Shown piece after piece: positions 57,359 through 64,000 of a DNA stretch of 64,000 nucleotides (positions are counted from its first letter, which is position 1; the number at the start of each line of letters is the position of its first letter). The DNA comes from Anarhynchus alexandrinus (taxonomy: Eukaryota > Chordata > Aves > Charadriiformes > Charadriidae). Location: contig VUYV01000291.1 in the NCBI GenBank assembly GCA_008711295.1, positions 53,158 through 117,157 of the forward strand, written 5' to 3'. The position numbers and the translations under genes are program-made. The notes beneath the pieces are model-generated. The model was not told where the DNA came from. It saw only the letters and a list, made by a program, of their open reading frames with translations, and made no database searches.

Positions 57359-60300
57359 CTGAAGGGGAGGCAAATTTCATATGTTAGGACAGGCCACGAA
57401 ATATAGGGGTGGTCAACTGTCTGTGTCGCTCCCAGGTACCCCGGTCAGAGTGGCAAGAACTGTTTCTAGTAATCTGTAGTCCTCTGACAGCACAAGGAAA
57501 GCTGCATAACCGCCTTCCTCACCATCAGTAGGGCCTCTTTTCTGCCCTAAGCAGAGTTCATCCAGCCCGGAGGGTTAGAATCATGATGCTCTTTTCACCA
57601 CAAATCAATAGGGATCACATCATACCTGACTGACAGCAAACGCAAACTTCAAATCTACAGCAACGTTAACACAGGTCATTATCTTCCCGGCTGGCTGGTG
57701 AAGCCTGGCTCCCCTTCTGAGACCTGCCAGGGTAAATCTAAGGCTGTGAATGAATGAAGTGTTTAACTTGGAGCCCTAGGCTCACTGCCGGCTGAATGCA
57801 GTAGGTAATGGGTAAGGGCTATACTTGTACGGCCTGACTTGTTAACTCTGTGGGTTTGCTTGCATTCCAGATTGTCTGCCGTTAATGAGCAGCGTCTGAA
57901 TTTTACCAAGCCTCTTTTGTTCACAAAGAGTGCTTCCAGTGACTAACAGATAAGTGCATAAGCATGGATAGAATTCTATTTTAAACCAGTTTGTTTGAAC
58001 CCTAATATTAGTTTTGGAGCGTCTATATTTACTTTTCGCACAAGGTAAATATCTTGGGAAATACATACTTGAGATCTGGACTATGTTATGTTCTTTTTTT
58101 ATCTTATGGCGGTGCTTTGAAGTCTTCAGTAAGGTAACAAAATAAAGATTAGAATTCTGATGTCTTAATATTTCAGGTCTTGAGTAACGAAAATGGGAGC
58201 TACCTTTTCTGCTTGTTTGCATTGGTTCTTTGGTTTAGGTACCAGTAAGAAATTACAGGTCAGATTCTGCATCCATGAAGCATCCGTTAAACCCAGAGGG
58301 TTTTCAACAGGGTAGTAGGCTTGTTCTAAAATGTGAGCATGTAAGACAGATATTAAAGGTGGGAAATTATTCTGCTGGTTGGTTAAGTATTTTGAGACAT
58401 CAGCTGATCGTGCACTGGGGCTGTTGTGAAAGAATAATTGCATTATAAAGTAAGTTTTTAAAAGAAGTTGTTTCCCTTTTTTTTTTTTTTCTGTAGTCAG
58501 AATTCAGGTTTGGACTTGCCAACTCCTTTTCTTAGGAGCCCTTGCTCTTGTGTACTGCTCCCTTGAAATATCTATATATCCTCCCATAGATACTGGTGAG
58601 TCACACACAGAACTTTGCGTGGTTTCATTTTGTTGTTGATTTTAACTTAACGGTGGGCCTCTTCAGGCTATCACCAACTCATCTCTGTTAAGAGCACAGT
58701 GATGCTAATGCCCTTCCTATAACTTGTTCACAGCGTGCAGCTGCTGTGTTCATGGTGTTTATAAAAATCTTCATAATTAATTGTCAAGTGATTTGGCTCT
58801 CATCAGTTTCACAGGACATCACAGAGTGCAGCGGCTTTGGCTCTGAGGCTTTGTATTGCAGCGCCACGTAAGTTCTTTGGGAATGACATTGTATTTTGTA
58901 CAATGGGACACGTGCTAGGCTGGAAATTCTGGGTTGTGTTGGGACATATATGTGAAATGACACTAAATAAAAACCGATATGAATATTCTTTTGAAGAGCA
59001 ATAAGCTGCATGCACTTAGTCAGAAGGAAAGCAGAGGTTAAATCCATTGTACGCTACAGTAAAAACTTGGGAACAATTCTCTGTGTGTCAATTGTTTCTG
59101 CAATTCATTTGTGTGAATTACTTAAAAAGAAAAAAAAATAAGGTTTTATTGGGCTGTAGGGACATGTGGCAAATATCTGTATGTTGTCAGCATCTGCACT
59201 TTTTTGGGTCCTGGATATAGATCACTATATTCGCATCCAAGTTATTGCAACATGACAGAAAATTAATAAAAGCTGTTCTTTAGTAAAATAAACATTTGAC
59301 CAATTCATGTGCCAGCAGTCAATTTGCTTTGGGTTTTGTTCTTTAATATCTTTTATTTCCTGTCTCACTTATTATTTTATGCATAGAGACACTACTGATG
59401 GTTCCAAGAGTAAAGACGGTATTTATTTTGCATCCTCCTCCTTTTTGAAGTGTCCTGCTCATTTTGAAAGGTGATTTATAGCGCTGAACGTAGCGAATGC
59501 CGAAAATTTACTCAAATAAGGTTGGCAGGTTTGGTGTGTGGGCAGGTGGATTCTAGGTCGACTTCGCCTATTTTATTATTAGAACATATGTTTAAATGCA
59601 TACTTGCTGCCAGTGAATAAAATCTCTTTGCCTACAAGGGGCTTGGCCACCAAGTGCTTCGAGACTCTCGGGAAACTTGCATCTCATTATAATATCCACT
59701 CATCGCTGCGGAAACAAAATGAAGAAAGTCTGTGGGAGTGCGTTATAAGCAAAATGTGTCTTTAAACTGAATCTGCTGGTCTGAAAGATAAAAAATCAAA
59801 TGTGGAGCTCAAGAGCCTTCTTCAGCGCATTTTTGTCACAGGTGAGAGTAGATTAATTTTTCATGTGTTTGGTTCTGGAAAAGTAATTTGTACGTCCACG
59901 CCAGCTCTCTCCTCCTGCTCCCCTTTTTTTGTCATGCAAAATGCAAAGCTTCTGAGGACGTTTTTCTATCTGCCATTTAAAAGATTTCTTTTTCCTTCGT
60001 GCTCTCATTAGACATTTCTAGCCCAGAGTCCCGTCTCAAAACATCTAGTTCCAGATGTTGTTTAGAAATAAGGGTAACCATGGCATCTGTGGAAAACTGA
60101 AAAACTTCTGTGCACTCCCAACGTAAGACACAGTAGTTAGATTGTCCCTGAAATGAAGTAAAGCGTTATACAAGGCTGGTTCAAGTAAGGTCTTTGACTC
60201 AGTTAACCAAGCGTATGACAATGAGCTGATTGACTGCTGTTTTAAAAAAAGCAATTAAATAAAGCAAAAAAAAAAAAATAATCTAACAACAGTACAATAA

Positions 60301-61506
60301 TGAATTTAAATATTTAGCTTTTCTGGCCTCCGGACTGTGAAATGGCTGGGATTTCCAAGTGGACAATTAAGAGAATACAGTCTTTGGGGATTTTCTTCAA
60401 GTAGCATTTTTTTCTGCACCAGTTCTAACAGAGAAAGGGCCAGAGTCTCTCTGGCATAAGCTGATGTGACTCCACCGATTTCGACGTACCCTAGCCAATG
60501 CCTTGGTCTTTTCAAAATATTTATAGTAGATGTAATTCATTTTCCCAGCAGCATATTCCCTGTGCAATTAATAAAATGGCAGGAGCTAGAAAGCCTTTGG
60601 ATGATGCAAGAAGCAGGGAATGGGATTCTGGTTCTGCCCTAGACAGACAATTCAGCACATCAGATGTTACAGACGGACCTTTCCACCCATCATCTGGCCT
60701 TTGGTATGTTTTTCTGGGAGCCTTTGCCCTGGCCCACATTTTGCAGCACACGCTGTCTTAATCGAACAGCCTCTTTCCCAACTTGCTCTGGGGATAACTT
60801 GGCCCTGATGTCACAAAAGCAAGAAGGCCGGGAAGACAGAAGGAGAGAACAAGTAGGAAGAGGGAGGAGAACACATAAACGTCTAAATAAATGCCATCTC
60901 CTCTCCTGGCTTTGTTTTTCCATCCTGCCCGTAGGCTCATGTTTGAGACATTACAGTCTGTTGCCATAATACTTGTCCCGGTACCAACGGGCCAACTAAC
61001 TGGTATTTGCATAAAGGCCAGTTAATAAAAATATATTCCGGTGATGACCAAGGGAGAAAAATGACCTTTTGCTTTTTTCCTCCTCCAAGCAGAGGGTCAG
61101 GGACCAAAGGAAGCAAGGACAGAGAAGTTTCTAGAACCGAGCGGAGCCGTGCAGCCAGATCAGCTTGCAGCTTGGAGCCAACGTTTGCATAAAGATTCAG
61201 CCTCTCCCCGTTGTGGCTTATTCCAGAGGCTGTTTCAGCGCTGCTACCAGCCCCTCTGGCTAGCAGCTTGCGGTGCTTCCCAGGGTGTTGGTGGCGCGGG
61301 GAAGAGGTAACGGAATGCTCCTTGAGGCAGCTCTCAAACCCGGCAGAGAGTGCTGTTCTCTGAAGAACAGGAGTTGATGTTATCTCGTCCCGTCTGTTGT
61401 CCCTACAACCGGCATAGTTTCAGTCTCTAATGACATGAGCAGGCAAGGCCGCGTCCCACAGGGTTTGCTGTGTCAGCGCACCAGGTATCAGACACTGCTT
61501 ACCATT

Positions 61507-61928
61507 TCATAGAATCATAGAATCATAGAATGGTTGAGGTTGGAAAGGACCTTGAAGATCATCGAGTTCCAACCCCCCTGCCATAGGCAGGGACTCCTCC
61601 CACCAGACCAGGCTGCCCAAGGCCACGTCCAGCCTGGCCTTGAACACCTCCAGGGATGGGGCCTCAACACCCTCTCTGGGCAACCTGGGCCAGTGCCTCA
61701 CCGCCCTCACAGGGAAAAACTTCTTCCTCATGTTCAATCTAAACCTGCCCTCTTCCAGTTTGAAGCCATTCTCCCTCGTCCTATCACTCCATGCCCCAGT
61801 AAAAAGTCCTTCCCCAGCTCTCCTGGAGCCCCTTTAGGGACTGGAAGGCCACAATAAGGTCTCCCCGGAGCCTTCTCTTCTCCAGGCTGAACAGCCCCAA
61901 CTCTTTCAGCCTCTCCTCAGAGGAGAGT
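61507..61928 (-). mobile_element. CR1 LINE 3' fragment, about 420 bp
   Basis: Minus-oriented with a fresh CATAGAATCATAGAATCATA tail through CAGCCTCTCCTCAGAGGAGA. Nearly intact open stretches suggest a young copy. Confidence 0.95.
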
Positions 61929-62029
61929 TTCTTTGGTTTCTTTTCTTTTCAGGCCACCAGAAAATCGCCGATTTTGTGAGAGGAAAACTATAAAGGAGAT
62001 CTGCTTGTTTACACACTGACAAGCTGGCT

Positions 62030-62120
62030 TCCCAGGTGGGTCCATCCTAGACTAAGCGCACCTCATCTTGGAAGCTAAGTGGTACGGGAGCTGGCTGAAC
62101 AGATGACGCTCAGGTAACCT
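62030..62120 (+). mobile_element. Possible 5S-rRNA-derived SINE or 5S pseudogene
   Basis: CATCTTGGAAGCTAAGTGG, then GGGAGCTGG, resembles the internal promoter part of 5S rRNA (TGATCTCGGAAGCTAAGCAG, then GGGCCTGG). The preceding CCATCCTAGACTAAGCGC also resembles 5S. Amniote AmnSINE1 elements have a 5S-type head. Similarity is by eye and partial. Confidence 0.4.
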
Positions 62121-64000
62121 GGGTTCTCTAGATGCAATAGTCAATATGAGTGAATATTGGAACGCAGAAACCAAATGAACTAAAAGACTGTTCGTATGCT
62201 CTCATCACTGCTGACAGTGCATTAGAGAAGGGGAAAAATTTATCTTTGCTATTTAGAATATATAATGAAAGGAGATACTTCGAAGCGGATGTAGGTATTA
62301 ATGGATCAGGCGGAGACATTCTTCCCCAGGTACTATCTCACAAAGCGTGAGTTGCTATGTGCTATAAGGTTTTGATACAGCTTTCCTTTGCCTGGGTGTG
62401 CGTGGTGACACATTATTTGTTTCTATTGCTTTCCCGTACAATCAGCCAGGCAGAAGGAGCGAGATGGCTGGGAAGTTTATGAAGCGAGAGTTCTTGGTGG
62501 GAACATCTCTACTTGCCTTCCTGCTCAGCAACACGTAGACGAATGAGGCTGCTGTTGCAATGTGCAAAACGTGCCAAGGACACAGAGAAGAAAAGAAGGA
62601 AGAATGTGGCATTTGATAGGAAGTGGGGAGTAGTTAGGTGCACTTTGCAGGTATGATTCCTTCACTGTTCCTGACTGTTGCTTTCTCTTCCCCTCCCTTC
62701 ACTTGCTTTAAAGTATTCCATGGTCAACTCTTTCCTCTTTTCCTGTCTTTGCAATTCCACACTCTCTCTTCCCTCTTCATTTCCCTTTTCGCAGATTATC
62801 TCCTGTGTTCTTCCCTTCTCTATATGTCATGGCAGCAGCTTTTCTGTGACAAAAAAATGCCTGGAAATAGGACTCCAGCAGGGAAGAGGGATATCTGTGG
62901 CAGAAGAGTAGGCTGAGGCCAAAGAAAGACATAACCACTGAGGACTGTTACACAGGGCCGTATGTTACGTGCGGTGGCCATGCCTTGGCAGGATGTGAAT
63001 GACCATCTGGCCATCCAAATGTCTGAGATAACGGGATAGTTCATATGGACGTAGGTTTTTGCCCTGAATGTAACGAACCACTGAAGAGTTGTTGATGAGC
63101 TCCTATGTAAGTCTTGTCTCAACGTTATTTCTTTCCACCTGTTATAACTTCTATACAGATGAAAAGTCAGTCCCTGCAGCTTTACACGTTGAGCGTGCCA
63201 CCATGCCACTTACTGTTGGAAAGCTGTCGCCTAGAAGACGCAGTTCTGAACTGAAACCCCAATCATCTGTTACTGCCCGCGTGTCACAGTAAAAGCGGTA
63301 GGAAGTATCACAGCTAAATAACATCCATCCTCTGCCTTTTCGTTCACTAGTGCTGTAAATGCAGACGATGGATGCTTTGGTTAAAACCAAAAATATCTGC
63401 ACAGGTACAAGTCATTTTTTTGCACCTATGGGCCAACCTTTCCAGTACTCCTCACAAGAGCCAAATTTACCCAAGCTACAAGGTTGTGCTCCCTTGGCAC
63501 ACACGTGCTAGTAATGCAGCATGAGTTGGATGATAGAGGAGCAGTGGCACCAATTTGCCGTCCCACCCCAATTAGTGTAGTGCTATTGTCGCCAAAACCT
63601 GTGCATATTTTGTTGGAAAGAAGAATGAACAAAACCCGGTATCACCAGAATTTCAGCCTTCTGAAATTCGCTGGTGTATAATAAGATCTGAGTTCCAGCT
63701 CAAAGTCTTTTCTACAGGTAGTGCAATAAGAACCAAAGTGTTTCTGTGGGGACTCTCTGGAGTTTAATGTAGGTTGTGCTCATGTCGCAGTGCTTCCCTC
63801 AATGGCTCCAGCAACAGTTTCTGTTGAAGACTGAAGTGAAAGGAATTGACGTCATGATGCATTAGATGCCCTCTCCAAAAATCCTCCTCTTGCCTCTCAT
63901 TTCCTTGTTGTAAGTAATCCTAAAGATTTTGGAATTGGAAAAATGTGACTCTAATACATATGGAGAAATCCTGAAACGCTATTTGATTTGCTTATGGTTT

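Larger units (their letters stand above)
52241..64000 (-). other. IL16: IL16 5' region: introns with possible extra exons
   Basis: The phase of the exon ending at 52240 requires a further coding exon upstream, so this stretch is read as IL16 5' intron DNA. I could not find the mammalian N-terminal exons. It holds two CR1 copies, an A-tract with one N at 52785-52801, a probable half-PDZ exon at 55411-55543, weaker exon-like segments near 53.8, 56.3 and 57.3 kb, and a possible old SINE at 62.05 kb. No other gene is recognised. Confidence 0.5.

Noticed and set aside
60306..60515. Minus-strand open frame of 69 codons (ETLALSLLELVQKKMLLEEN)
   Set aside because: No family match, no supported acceptor or donor that links it to IL16, and this length is expected by chance in this much DNA.
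63151..63402. Minus-strand frame with TDDWGFSSELRLLGDSFPT before a GTAAGT
   Set aside because: The donor is good, but the acceptor side is weak and there is no family match. Not enough to call an exon.

Overview
The window is avian nuclear DNA. It carries thirteen 5'-truncated CR1 LINE fragments, most ending in the bird-typical ATTCTATGATTCTATG tail. It also holds three multi-exon vertebrate genes in the order TMC3 (+), STARD5 (+), IL16 (-). This is the gene order and relative orientation known from human 15q25, so the block is a conserved syntenic segment. The species cannot be named from the sequence alone.

Layout: 1-1141 is upstream or first-intron DNA of TMC3. TMC3 runs from 1142 to 22759 (21 coding exons seen; the first coding exon or exons are not in the window or not recognisable). 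A short intergenic space leads into a CpG-rich promoter at about 23560-24720. STARD5 follows (24145-28443, all 6 coding exons, 210 residues), with a 314-base assembly gap and a CT-rich microsatellite in intron 3. STARD5 and IL16 then meet tail to tail across about 29.8-32.4 kb. IL16 occupies the minus strand from its stop at 32712 up to at least 52240 (16 coding exons, four PDZ domains). From 52241 to 64000 the sequence fits the 5' part of IL16. It holds CR1 copies, a half-PDZ exon at 55411-55543 and other exon-like stretches that would belong to an N-terminally extended IL16.

The three genes are not a pathway: TMC3 is a multipass membrane protein of the TMC channel-like family, STARD5 a cytosolic START-domain sterol carrier, and IL16 a PDZ scaffold whose C-terminal part is a secreted CD4-binding cytokine in mammals. 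Points worth a second look: two GC-AG introns in TMC3; a TMC3 exon that opens with a perfect donor-like GTAAGC (recursive-splice geometry); loss of the mammalian caspase-3 motif and a changed CD4-contact motif in IL16; a perfect 34-bp inverted repeat in an IL16 intron; an extra PDZ half-exon upstream of IL16; a promoter-like GC island with YY1- and E2F-type sites inside IL16; a 27-28 bp AT tandem array; and a possible 5S-derived SINE near 62.05 kb. I found no wholly new gene system.
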